64,000 nucleotides of DNA from a virus (IMGVR_UViG_3300034108_000145:62001-126000); one strand, 5' to 3'; numbered from the stretch's first letter, positions 8,183 to 14,795 are shown. Notes: generated by a model from the letters alone, not told the origin. Made by a program: numbers and translations.

Positions 8183-8551
8183 CTATTTCTTTTTTAACTT
8201 TTTAGGAGCTTCTTCCTGTACAGGAACATCATTAGGAATAATAATATCATCTCCAACTTCTACACCTGCTTCTACCAACTCAGGATTATTATCTAAATCT
8301 TCCTGTGTGATTTTATGCGGGGTGCCTTCTGGAGCTCCTTGGTATGCATTAGCATCAGGACGAGGATTAGTCATTTGACCAATAAAGCTTAAAGCTTTTA
8401 GTTCCTCAGCTCTAGCTGTAGCTAAACCTGTGTTGATTTGTTGAAGCTCAAGTTGCAGCTTCTTTACATCAATCTGTTCTTGTAAAAACTCCATCACTTG
8501 TTCTTTTGTGGGAGCCTTAGCTTCTTCGTTTACATTTGTTTGTTCTGACAT
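8183..8551 (-). CDS. Acidic coiled-coil protein, probable virion component
   Basis: A protein of 122 residues. A helical, Gln/Leu-rich segment (EFLQEQIDVKKLQLELQQIN, about residues 22-41) suggests a coiled coil. The C-terminus ends in a Lys-rich tail (EEAPKKLKKK). It has no membrane segment. It is located just 1 bp from the GNAT gene. A head or assembly role is guessed from context. Confidence 0.6.
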   Translation of the reverse strand: MSEQTNVNEEAKAPTKEQVMEFLQEQIDVKKLQLELQQINTGLATARAEELKALSFIGQMTNPRPDANAYQGAPEGTPHKITQEDLDNNPELVEAGVEVGDDIIIPNDVPVQEEAPKKLKKK

Positions 8552-8572
8552 GATTTGGTTTTTTTAATTGGT

Positions 8573-8866
8573 TTATAATTCTACATCCTTCTTTACCTCT
8601 GGATCTGTATTGTGGTAAAGCTGAAATATATTTAAAAATTCTTCATAGGGTGTATCAATAATATACGTATCCCCGGGCTCTGTAAAAATAGTGGTGCAGC
8701 CATTAACTAATGCATCCTCTTCATCAGAAGTGAGCTTGCATGCTATCACTATATCTATATGGAAAGCAAAGGGCATCCATCTACCCCTATCTTCTAAACC
8801 CATTAACTCTATCTTATCCACATCTATGGTGTGGCAATGTATATTACATGTATGTATCATAAGCAT
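8573..8866 (-). CDS. Hypothetical protein
   Basis: A protein of 97 residues with a Cys/His-containing N-terminus (MLMIHTCNIHCHTIDVDKIE) and an acidic C-terminus. The family is not recognised. Its start overlaps the stop of the upstream gene by one base, indicating the same transcript. Confidence 0.55.
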   Translation of the reverse strand: MLMIHTCNIHCHTIDVDKIELMGLEDRGRWMPFAFHIDIVIACKLTSDEEDALVNGCTTIFTEPGDTYIIDTPYEEFLNIFQLYHNTDPEVKKDVEL

Positions 8867-9078
8867 TATTGTCTTTTACGTGAAACGTGATATTCATTAT
8901 AATTAATAAACTTGCTTCTATTGCTACCCTTTACAAGTTGGTAACCTAAGACTCTCTCTGCAACTCCATCCCTGACGTCTATAACAGGAATATTAATTGG
9001 GTTGCCGTACTTATCCGATGTCTGGATGTAATGACTTAATGCTGACTCTTCAGACGTAACGATTTTATCTGTTGACAT
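8866..9078 (-). CDS. Hypothetical protein, first gene of the left minus-strand operon
   Basis: A protein of 70 residues with a basic C-terminus (FINYNEYHVSRKRQ). It is the first gene of the leftward block, reading away from the control region at 9,079-9,342. No family is recognised. Its leader contains a Bacteroidota-type -7 box candidate. Confidence 0.6.
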   Translation of the reverse strand: MSTDKIVTSEESALSHYIQTSDKYGNPINIPVIDVRDGVAERVLGYQLVKGSNRSKFINYNEYHVSRKRQ

Positions 9079-9089
9079 ATTGTTTGGTT

Positions 9090-9104
9090 TACATTATAAT
9101 ATAC
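9090..9104. promoter_or_regulatory. 15-bp element shared by both divergent control regions
   Basis: The sequence TACATTATAATATAC occurs here and, identically, at 35141-35155, the only other divergent gene boundary of this type. It contains the self-complementary core ATTATAAT, so a TATAAT-like box reads in both directions. A shared promoter or operator is the simplest explanation, inferred from position. Confidence 0.5.
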
Positions 9105-9123
9105 TTAAAAAGTTTAAACTTAA

Positions 9124-9131
9124 CAAATTTA
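9124..9131 (-). promoter_or_regulatory. Candidate Bacteroidota -7 box
   Basis: On the minus strand the sequence TAAATTTG fits the Bacteroidota -7 consensus TAnnTTTG. It lies about 45 bp upstream of the first leftward gene. No good -33 TTTG was found at the right distance, so the assignment is weak. Confidence 0.35.
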
Positions 9132-9342
9132 ATATTATATAATTCTTAATGCAATAGTAAGTTATCCCCCCGTTGTTAATATCTACTATGCAACCCCCTA
9201 GGGTTTCCTATACAGACTTACTATGTTAGAGGATGAGATGGGGTATTAGTTTTTTGACCCCGACTCAATCTTGGCGTTGCGGGTACCCCGGTACTTTGCA
9301 ACAGCAGTTCTTCTTTTTTTATAAACTCTAAAATCATTAAAA
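9132..9342 (+). promoter_or_regulatory. Structured leader of the first rightward gene
   Basis: About 210 bp without a gene, upstream of the 95-residue protein. It can form several hairpins: ATAGTAAG (9154-9161) with CTTACTAT (9222-9229), GGGGT (9240-9244) with ACCCC (9257-9261), and a nested GTTGC (9276-9280) with GCAAC (9298-9302) around GTACC/GGTAC (9283-9294). This is more structure than its neighbours and suggests a regulatory 5' leader or small RNA. No known riboswitch class is recognised. Confidence 0.45.
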
Positions 9343-9630
9343 ATGGGAAAGATTAAAGTAACAGTCAGCAAATGTTCTACACAAGCTTCAAAGAACGGTA
9401 ACTTCATCCACACTCTTAAAACAGAGGGTAAGGAAGTGAACGTGCTCGGTCAAAGTAAAGTAAGTGGTCAACTCACATACTTCATAGCTTTAAGTAAGCC
9501 TACGAAGGTGGGTACAGTAGACGAGCTTGATATGGACCAGTTCCGTATCGAAGAGCGTCCTTACGAAGTGGTTAACCAAACTACGGGCGAGATGGAGAAG
9601 ATTATGTTGAAGTGGCTACACGTTAAATAA
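9343..9630 (+). CDS. Small conserved-type early protein, possibly OB-fold
   Basis: A protein of 95 residues starting MGKIKVTVSKCSTQASKNGN. Its alternating strands and Gly/Asn turns suggest a compact beta fold such as an OB-fold nucleic-acid binder. It is the first rightward gene after the control region and is followed directly by a strong terminator, so it is probably a separate, abundant early transcript. The start has the leader CTAAAATCATT four bases upstream, the same as at 10,788. The ssDNA-binding idea is inference only. Confidence 0.7.
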   Translation: MGKIKVTVSKCSTQASKNGNFIHTLKTEGKEVNVLGQSKVSGQLTYFIALSKPTKVGTVDELDMDQFRIEERPYEVVNQTTGEMEKIMLKWLHVK

Positions 9631-9636
9631 CGTGCA

Positions 9637-9672
9637 AGGCATACGAGGGAAAACTCTCGTATGCCTTTTTTT
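9637..9672 (+). terminator. Rho-independent terminator
   Basis: Stem GGCATACGAG (9638-9647) pairs perfectly with CTCGTATGCC (9656-9665) and is followed by seven T residues. It ends the transcript of the 95-residue gene. Confidence 0.92.
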
Positions 9673-10035
9673 ACCTCTTTTTAGTTTATCAGTTTATATC
9701 AGTTCAGTTTATCCTAGTATCATCATATCAACCTTTAACCCACTAAAAAATGATTGGACTTATTCTGACTGACGGAACAATCACTATGGTCTCTTCTATG
9801 ATAGAAGCTGCCACAGTGGCTGCGAGTATACGCCAAGCGTAGCTCACGTCCACGGTTCTACGTTATCCGTGTCAAATAAAACGTTGATTTTCAAACAGTT
9901 ACGTGTGTATCTGTTAGTGGTAGTAACACCTACCTACTATCTTTCATCCAACTCTTAGAGCCAAATAACTGACCTAGTCAGACGGATAAGATAGCTATAA
10001 CTCTTTGTATTCATTCACTCCTTAAATATTGTCTT
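9673..10035 (+). other. Gene-poor interval with inverted repeats
   Basis: About 360 bp with at most one tiny reading frame (9750-9842). Inverted repeats such as CACGG/CCGTG near 9,858-9,875 and a GTAG/CTAC hairpin near 9,924-9,937 indicate RNA structure after the small frame. No promoter was identified with confidence. Confidence 0.4.
9750..9842 (+). CDS. Possible 30-residue peptide
   Basis: The frame starts with ATG after an A-run leader (CACTAAAAA) like those of neighbouring genes and encodes MIGLILTDGTITMVSSMIEA plus ten more residues (AT.. ending IRQA). It is too short to judge by composition and could be chance. It is listed because the start context matches its neighbours. Confidence 0.3.
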   Translation: MIGLILTDGTITMVSSMIEAATVAASIRQA

Positions 10036-10254
10036 ATGAAATCAGTAGTATTAATCAGCATCTACATCATTTCTTTCATCTCTTTCTTCTTTCTTATATC
10101 TTCTATTGGTTTACTATGGTGTACGCCATCAGAAGTTTATCAAGATAAGAACTGGTTTATGATATACTCTCTGTTCTTTGGTTGGTGGTTAGCCATCTTC
10201 CCAACACGTGAGTATTATATCAAACACAGCCAAGAGTTTGACAAGATATTTTAA
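10036..10254 (+). CDS. Small membrane protein
   Basis: A protein of 72 residues with two hydrophobic segments (about residues 3-28 and 40-56) and a charged C-terminal tail, so a two-pass inner-membrane protein is likely. No family is recognised. A host-membrane or exclusion function is possible but unsupported. Its stop overlaps the first arm of a large inverted repeat. Confidence 0.6.
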   Translation: MKSVVLISIYIISFISFFFLISSIGLLWCTPSEVYQDKNWFMIYSLFFGWWLAIFPTREYYIKHSQEFDKIF

Positions 10255-10338
10255 ACAGCTCATATTTGAACCCTTTAACATAGTAGTATATAGTATATTA
10301 TATCTACTATGTTAAGGAGAGCTCACTGGTGAGCTGTT
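10254..10338 (+). repeat. Nested inverted repeat / RNA hairpin
   Basis: Outer arms AACAGCTCA (10254-10262) and TGAGCTGTT (10330-10338) enclose a perfect 12-bp repeat TTAACATAGTAG (10275-10286) / CTACTATGTTAA (10304-10315). Its loop is AT-only apart from one G. A third palindrome, AGCTCAC/GTGAGCT (10320-10335), competes with the outer arm. There is no T-run, so this is not a simple terminator. It lies between two small genes. Confidence 0.7.
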
Positions 10339-10374
10339 AAGAACTTATTTCATCACCGTTTAAATCATTTCAGT

Positions 10375-10539
10375 ATGCGTATATATGTTATCATCTTCAA
10401 GCATAACAACCAGTTAGCTGATAACTTCTTCTTCTCTTCATTTGAAGAGGCATGGGAGTTTAAAAAGACTAGGATAGCAGAGGGTTATTGTCTTAATCCT
10501 ATATCCATGTATGATGTTACATGTTTATCTGCTGCGTAA
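10375..10539 (+). CDS. Small hypothetical protein, 54 residues
   Basis: The frame encodes MRIYVIIFKHNNQLADNFFF and continues through SSFEEAWEFKKTRIAEGY to a stop at 10539. The start has the local leader AAATCATT five bases upstream, as several neighbouring genes do, which supports it. The composition is mixed helix/strand. No family is recognised. Confidence 0.6.
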   Translation: MRIYVIIFKHNNQLADNFFFSSFEEAWEFKKTRIAEGYCLNPISMYDVTCLSAA

Positions 10540-10802
10540 TGTTTAATCTAGGTTGTTGGTGTATTCCTTGGAAACCAACCAGCGTTAGTCAGTATGTCCT
10601 GTATTTACAATCTGACACCATGAAACCCAAACGATATTCCCTGCAAAGGGTTACTGGAATTGTAGGCCAACCAGTGTAATATAAAACCAACCTTCTGATG
10701 ACACCAAAGTGTTAGCCCTAGAAGCGGGGCTTAGTAGAGATATAATGCGAAGTGAAACTCTACTATGTTTTCCATTACACACAAACCCTAAAATCATTCA
10801 AT
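10540..10802 (+). ncRNA. Structured non-coding interval
   Basis: No gene is seen. Inverted repeats are frequent: GTTGGT (10555-10560) with ACCAAC (10574-10579), AGCCC with GGGCT near 10,713-10,731, and a perfect 7-bp pair AGTAGAG (10733-10739) / CTCTACT (10758-10764) directly before the next gene's leader. It also carries GTTAGTCAGTATGT (10584-10597), repeated exactly at 13603-13616. It may be a small RNA or a long structured 5' leader of the next gene. Confidence 0.4.
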
Positions 10803-11108
10803 ATGAGAAAGTCAGAACTATACGCTAGATATGATATGTTTAATCAAGACATAGAAGAGATTGACATGTCAGAGTTTCACGACCACTTTGTTCAAGAGAA
10901 TAAAGAGTTTATTTCTTTTATAGATCAGGATAGTACAAACATTACAACTATCAGACTAGACGGTTGTAAGTATATGAAGTATGCTTCACACTGGAATGTT
11001 GGCTGGCAAGGCGACATAGATGGTGATGTATTCTATTGTAAGATAAAAACTATGACTGAGAAAGAGACAGAAGAATTGAGACAGTTACTTACGTCAGATG
11101 CATTTTAA
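10803..11108 (+). CDS. Hypothetical acidic protein, 101 residues
   Basis: The start at 10803 (MRKSELYARYDMFNQ) is preferred to an ATG-like extension upstream because the shared leader CTAAAATCATT lies four bases before it, the same spacing as at 9343. The protein is acidic, with a strand-rich C-terminal half (WNVGWQGDIDGDVFYCKIKT). Its function is unknown. Confidence 0.65.
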   Translation: MRKSELYARYDMFNQDIEEIDMSEFHDHFVQENKEFISFIDQDSTNITTIRLDGCKYMKYASHWNVGWQGDIDGDVFYCKIKTMTEKETEELRQLLTSDAF

Positions 11109-11869
11109 CAAGATTTAGTGGTGAACTGGGCCTGTTGTGGGTCTGGTTCACCTTAAAATATTCTCCTTTGGAGACTCGGCCGCTTATGGTCGTTAGGATA
11201 AACCTGGTGACAGGTATATAAGGTGTGCGTAAACAAGCGTATCATCTACAGCTTTGTGCTGGCCATGTAAGCAAGCAAGCAACGATTGCAATGGGGAAAT
11301 CTCTGAGCAATTACAGTGTTAGCATACACTGTTGAGTGGGAAACCACAATAGGACAACTTGTAGAATATATGTGAGAGCTCTTTACCAAGAGAGCAATTG
11401 CGTTATTCAGTGAGCAATAGGTGCGGTAACAGCATCTGTTTTTCACCGTAGACTGGTAATCTACACTGGGGCGTTGTAGTACGCATTCCTCAAAAGGGAG
11501 TGAGCTGCAATCTAATGGCACGTCCTGGATTATGCTATTGTAAAAATTAATCTAATTAATTTAACGAAAGTCTGTTAGTTCTCTAGGTCAAAGTACCTTA
11601 TCTGTATGAAATATGACAGCACAGCCAGTACCGTAAGGAAAACTGTGAGATGGCAAGAGTATATCTAAGTAGCTGCAGGGATGTAGCTAAGGATCATCCA
11701 ATCCACTTGGTAGAAATTAATATCTATGTAGTCTAGAGAGAGATCCCTCAGGAGTGAGGCAAAACACTGGTACTATCATCTACAATGGAGTAATCTATTG
11801 TGTGTATAAGCGGGGGTAACCCTGTGAAAACGGTGATACACTAAAGGTCAACACTCAGCCTATTAGTAT
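11109..11869 (+). ncRNA. Large structured non-coding region, candidate giant phage RNA
   Basis: This 760-nt stretch has no credible gene but many hairpins. These include GGTGAAC/GTTCACC (11120-11162), ACCTG-GTGA-CAGGT (11202-11215, GNRA tetraloop), ACAGTGT/ACACTGT (11323-11342), CTCTT-TACC-AAGAG near 11,380, GTAGA/TCTAC and GCGT/ACGC near 11,450-11,485, TAGCT/AGCTA near 11,672, CCTCA-GGAG-TGAGG near 11,750 and GGG-GTAA-CCC near 11,816. A tRNA-like sequence follows at its 3' end. Large ornate phage RNAs of the GOLLD and ROOL type are known to sit beside tRNA genes. Membership in either class cannot be tested by eye. Confidence 0.55.
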
Positions 11870-11939
11870 AATCAGGTAGCTTAATGTAAAGCATCTAACG
11901 ATTAATTAGAAGACGTGGGTTCGAGTCCCATCCTGGTTA
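11870..11939 (+). tRNA. tRNA-like gene, anticodon unclear (ATT by position)
   Basis: Acceptor AATCAGG (11870-11876) pairs with CCTGGTT (11932-11938). D-stem GCTT/AAGC has a short 6-nt loop, the anticodon stem is TCTAA/TTAGA with 7-nt loop CGATTAA, and the T-arm is GTGGG-TTCGAGT-CCCAT. Counting gives anticodon ATT (Asn), but position 33 is G rather than the near-universal T, and the D-loop lacks the GG pair. CCA is not encoded. It is either a degenerate tRNA or a tRNA-like 3' domain of the preceding structured RNA. Confidence 0.65.
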
Positions 11940-12102
11940 CAAAACCGGCATTGTTAACTGTTTTATGAGATTGGTGTTACTCATCTAGAAATCCTCCCTA
12001 TAGAAGTGTCTGCAGCACCATATGTATAATTGGATTTAAACATTAACAATGCGGTTTTACCTTTTAAACTATTTACACATCACTTAAAAAAATTAATCCA
12101 TC
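11940..12102 (+). other. Short interval after the tRNA-like gene
   Basis: About 160 bp with no gene. CGGCATTGTTAA near 11,944 and a TTAACAATGCGG-type complement near 12,043 form an inverted repeat (arms AACCGGCATTGTTAA / TTAACAATGCGGTTT with one mismatch), which would fold the interval into one long hairpin domain. Confidence 0.45.
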
Positions 12103-12264
12103 ATGGAAAAAACTTTAATTAGAGGAAAAAGATTCCATCTAAAATTCATCAAGAACACAGTATTATTTGGCATTAGCTATGATAAGCCAGACTTATTCAT
12201 AGCTTTCCTATTCTTTGTAGCAGAAATAACCTTCTCTAAAAGAAGAGGACCAAGAACCTTTTAA
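12103..12264 (+). CDS. Small basic protein with hydrophobic segment, 53 residues
   Basis: The frame starts MEKTLIRGKRFHLKF, has a hydrophobic stretch LFIAFLFFVAEI (about residues 31-42) and a basic end (KRRGPRTF). It is followed within 25 bp by a terminator, which supports a real gene. Its function is unknown; it may be a single-pass membrane peptide. Confidence 0.55.
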   Translation: MEKTLIRGKRFHLKFIKNTVLFGISYDKPDLFIAFLFFVAEITFSKRRGPRTF

Positions 12265-12286
12265 GATTTTCATAAGGCAAGCAAAA

Positions 12287-12321
12287 AGCTCCTGCGTTTC
12301 TACGTGGGGGCTCTATTTTTT
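12287..12321 (+). terminator. Rho-independent terminator
   Basis: AGCTCCTGCG (12287-12296) pairs with CGTGGGGGCT (12303-12312), including three G-T pairs, with loop TTTCTA and six T residues at 12316-12321. Confidence 0.75.
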
Positions 12322-12341
12322 AATCCCTTAAATCAATCACA

Positions 12342-12452
12342 TTGAAAAAGTTATTAATCATTAGCATTATTACTATGCTAGGAACAAGTTGTGCAGTTTA
12401 TAACCCACAGCATCCACCTAAATACTATCGTTGTACGGTAGTAGTAAGATAA
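12342..12452 (+). CDS. Short lipoprotein, TTG start
   Basis: A 36-residue peptide read from a TTG start: (M)KKLLIISIITMLGTSC followed by AVYNPQHPPKYYRCTVVVR. The basic start, hydrophobic core and lipobox LGTSC are a clear lipoprotein signal, leaving a mature peptide of about 20 residues, Pro/Tyr-rich. No ATG is available upstream. Such tiny lipoproteins can be Rz1-like or act at the envelope. The small size makes it uncertain. Confidence 0.5.
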   Translation: MKKLLIISIITMLGTSCAVYNPQHPPKYYRCTVVVR

Positions 12453-12478
12453 TTTTCCACCCACAAAATTCATTTAAC

Positions 12479-12997
12479 ATGAAACAGTTTAAACTAACTA
12501 ATCCATTCACTTGTGAAGATATCCAAGTGACTGTGAACATACGTCATTATAACAATGGACGTCCGGCAATTGAGTTATTAGAAATGGATCCAGATTATGG
12601 TCCTACACCTTACATGACTGCAAGTGTAAACTTACCAGATGTATTACTTCAACCTAATGAAGTTTTAATCAAGGATTACTCTGAGAATGAGGGCATTACA
12701 AACTTTTTACATAAACATAATATAGTTACACCAACTAATAATTGGGTTAGAAGCGGTTATGTAGAAGTACAAGTGTGTGTTCTTAATCCTGAATCAGAGT
12801 GGGGTATTACACCTGAGGTTTATTCATTAGATGAAGAACCTGAATACTTTGTAAAAGAGAATAATATTATGGATCCTATACCAGAAGAAATTAATATAGA
12901 AACTGGTAAATGTTTATGGACAATTAACGGGTATAAAATCTGGGCTGATGATTATAAACAAGCCACAGAACTATTACCTATGATAGAATCATTCTAA
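12479..12997 (+). CDS. Hypothetical protein, 172 residues
   Basis: The start MKQFKLTNPFTCEDI at 12479 is preferred over an upstream ATG that would overlap the short lipoprotein. It is acidic with many strands. The C-terminus (ETGKCLWTINGYKIWADDYK) resembles a small repeat unit of the N-terminal half in style. Similar proteins of unknown function (DUF4313-like) occur in Bacteroidota mobile elements, but the match is only an impression. Confidence 0.65.
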   Translation: MKQFKLTNPFTCEDIQVTVNIRHYNNGRPAIELLEMDPDYGPTPYMTASVNLPDVLLQPNEVLIKDYSENEGITNFLHKHNIVTPTNNWVRSGYVEVQVCVLNPESEWGITPEVYSLDEEPEYFVKENNIMDPIPEEINIETGKCLWTINGYKIWADDYKQATELLPMIESF

Positions 12998-13007
12998 ATA
13001 ACAACTT

Positions 13008-13238
13008 ATGAAAGGTATAAACAAATTTGCAGTGGCTATAATAGCTGTTCTTCTATTATGTATAGCTGTCTCTTACTATAATGTATTAAAGCATTATAAA
13101 TTACAACAGGTTGCTTATGATCTACCTGAGGAATTTAACACTGAGACTATATCACGTGATAGAACTAAACCAACAGAAATGATGGTGGTGTATGATACAC
13201 TTACAAACACCTACGTTTTTGAATTTATGGACAATTAA
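13008..13238 (+). CDS. Small single-pass membrane protein
   Basis: A protein of 76 residues with one hydrophobic segment at about residues 6-24 (KFAVAIIAVLLLCIAVSYY) after a short basic start, and a soluble tail ending in strand-like residues (MMVVYDTLTNTYVFEFMDN). An N-in or secreted topology is likely. Its function is unknown. It lies 10 bp after the previous gene. Confidence 0.6.
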   Translation: MKGINKFAVAIIAVLLLCIAVSYYNVLKHYKLQQVAYDLPEEFNTETISRDRTKPTEMMVVYDTLTNTYVFEFMDN

Positions 13239-13247
13239 AACTAGTAC

Positions 13248-13457
13248 ATGAAAAAGTTATTAGAAATATTATTTAACGTTAAGCCTGCTGTTACAGTGGG
13301 CTTAACTTACATCTCTCGTAGAGAGCCAATGATAGTAACACCAGAGTTTCAACAATGGTGTACCCAGTTAAATGTATCGGTATTAGCAGACAAACGTTCT
13401 ATTAATATACCTGTACTTATGGGTGATAATATTAAGTATGTTACATTACATACTTAA
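13248..13457 (+). CDS. Hypothetical protein, 69 residues
   Basis: It starts MKKLLEILFNVKPAVTVGLT and is mostly strand-like, without a clear signal. It follows the membrane protein by 9 bp and is the last gene before a structured non-coding interval. No family is recognised. Confidence 0.5.
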   Translation: MKKLLEILFNVKPAVTVGLTYISRREPMIVTPEFQQWCTQLNVSVLADKRSINIPVLMGDNIKYVTLHT

Positions 13458-13680
13458 AAGACGGTGAAGCTAGCAGGAGCTAGTAGGGCACGCTCATGCT
13501 CAAATCTTGAAAACAGGTCTGATCAACCGTGAGCTGCTACAGATGATATGGCTGTCGTGACGGGGGCTTACGAAAAATAATTACTGCTTTGATTAACTTC
13601 ATGTTAGTCAGTATGTTTTAGTAGTATATACAATACCGACACTAGCAGCTGAGCTGTCTAGAATTAGGAAACACCAATCA
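13458..13680 (+). ncRNA. Structured non-coding RNA candidate with its own terminator
   Basis: No gene is seen. CTAGC-AGGA-GCTAG (13470-13483) and the nested CTAG/CAGC...GCTG/CTAG hairpin near 13,644-13,662 are evident. AGACGG near 13,459 can pair with CTGTCT near 13,657 to close the whole domain. A perfect terminator follows at once, so a transcript of about 250 nt would end here. The 14-mer GTTAGTCAGTATGT (13603-13616) also occurs at 10584. Confidence 0.5.
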
Positions 13681-13710
13681 TAATCAGTACGTTAAGCTGA
13701 TTATTTTTTT
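13681..13710 (+). terminator. Rho-independent terminator
   Basis: TAATCAG (13681-13687) pairs with CTGATTA (13697-13703) and is followed by seven T residues. Confidence 0.85.
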
Positions 13711-13739
13711 AATTAATTAACTATTAAATATAAATAACT

Positions 13740-14351
13740 ATGTCTTTTAAAGATAGAAATTTTAACCATGATGAAGATAACTTTCATCTGGCATTAGGTG
13801 TCAGTGATGAGACCAAGAACATTTGTAGAGAACGTATATTCTTTGCAATATTTAGTAACTCTTTACAAGCAGATGAGTTATTTGATGATGTAGATGATAT
13901 TCCAAAAGAGTTTCGTACAGTTACAGGTGATCTACAAAGATTACTTTCTATGATTACTAATCCTGTAGAGTATGAATACACTTTGTTAACTTTCATGATG
14001 TACCAGCGTATGGCCAAAGAAGTATATTCTGTGTACAGAAATACCAATGTGGAAAATGCAGAGTCACGTGAAGAGAGAATTAAGATGGAAATCATCAGGA
14101 GTATTATGAAGCTTAAAGAATTAAAAGATCGTGAAGAATCTGGTTTAGAAGCTGATGAGGATGATGTAGAAGTATTTACAAAAGAGAGCATCATGCAGCG
14201 TATAGGTTTGGTTAAGAAGAGTGGTTATAATTTTGATAAGTATTTATTACTTGTTAGAAACGATAACAACACTACATCTTCTAAACAAAAGGGTTCAGAT
14301 TTTGATATCAATGATCTTTTATCAGGATTATTTTCTAAGGATGATGAATAA
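13740..14351 (+). CDS. Hypothetical helical protein, 203 residues
   Basis: Mostly helical and acidic, with a charged coiled-coil-like segment (SREERIKMEIIRSIMKLKEL, about residues 109-128) and an acidic tail ending LFSKDDE. Its insulation by terminators on both sides (13681-13710 and 14364-14397) points to a separately controlled early gene. No family is recognised. Confidence 0.7.
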   Translation: MSFKDRNFNHDEDNFHLALGVSDETKNICRERIFFAIFSNSLQADELFDDVDDIPKEFRTVTGDLQRLLSMITNPVEYEYTLLTFMMYQRMAKEVYSVYRNTNVENAESREERIKMEIIRSIMKLKELKDREESGLEADEDDVEVFTKESIMQRIGLVKKSGYNFDKYLLLVRNDNNTTSSKQKGSDFDINDLLSGLFSKDDE

Positions 14352-14363
14352 GGGTTGGTAAAT

Positions 14364-14397
14364 AAGAGAGTCTATATTTTAGGCTCTCTTTTTTTTA
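14364..14397 (+). terminator. Rho-independent terminator
   Basis: AAGAGAG (14364-14370) pairs with CTCTCTT (14384-14390), and the T-run continues to 14397. Confidence 0.85.
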
Positions 14398-14417
14398 TTA
14401 CTTACAATCAAATCACT

Positions 14418-14705
14418 ATGGCAGTTAGTAACTATAGATTAAAAGGTGGGTTTGGGCAGGTATCTAATGCAGTGATGAGAGACCCTAAAATCTCTATTAG
14501 AGACAAAGGTTTTTATTCTTACCTATGTACATACGCTAATAGTTCTACAAATGAACTGATTCTTAGTGTGAGTAGAATGACTGCGGAATTAGAAACTACA
14601 GAATCCACTATTAAGCGTTGTATTGATTCCCTCAAAAGTAAAGGTGTTATAGAAAGAGTGTATATGGGAAAAGGTAGAACATGGAAGACAATCATATTAA
14701 AATAA
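14418..14705 (+). CDS. Winged-helix DNA-binding protein
   Basis: A protein of 95 residues starting MAVSNYRLKGGFGQV. An upstream in-frame ATG lies inside the preceding terminator and is not used. The N-terminus contains the segment DPKISIRDKGFYSYL, typical of phage replisome-organiser helix-turn-helix domains, followed by MTAELETTESTIKRCIDSLK as recognition helix region and a wing (VIERVYMGKGRTWKT). A transcription regulator or replication initiator role is likely. Confidence 0.75.
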   Translation: MAVSNYRLKGGFGQVSNAVMRDPKISIRDKGFYSYLCTYANSSTNELILSVSRMTAELETTESTIKRCIDSLKSKGVIERVYMGKGRTWKTIILK

Positions 14706-14795
14706 AGTCCTTAAGGCAAGTGGGACACGTGCACATATATTAGATGTACATACATGCAAATATATGATTAAGTCCTTGTCTCCACGCCAGTCATT
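14706..14795 (+). other. Gene-free lead-in to structured RNA
   Basis: About 90 bp after the winged-helix gene. It has GTGGGAC and GTCTCCAC elements about 60 nt apart that can pair (GGGAC with GTCTC including one G-T), and a CAGTC-ATT-GACTG hairpin at its end. No coding frame is seen. Confidence 0.35.

Noticed and set aside
11246-11521. 91-residue minus-strand frame
   Set aside because: It lies inside the structured interval, is Cys/Ser-rich without clear strand or helix pattern, has no leader motif, and is antisense to the hairpins. A chance frame is more likely.
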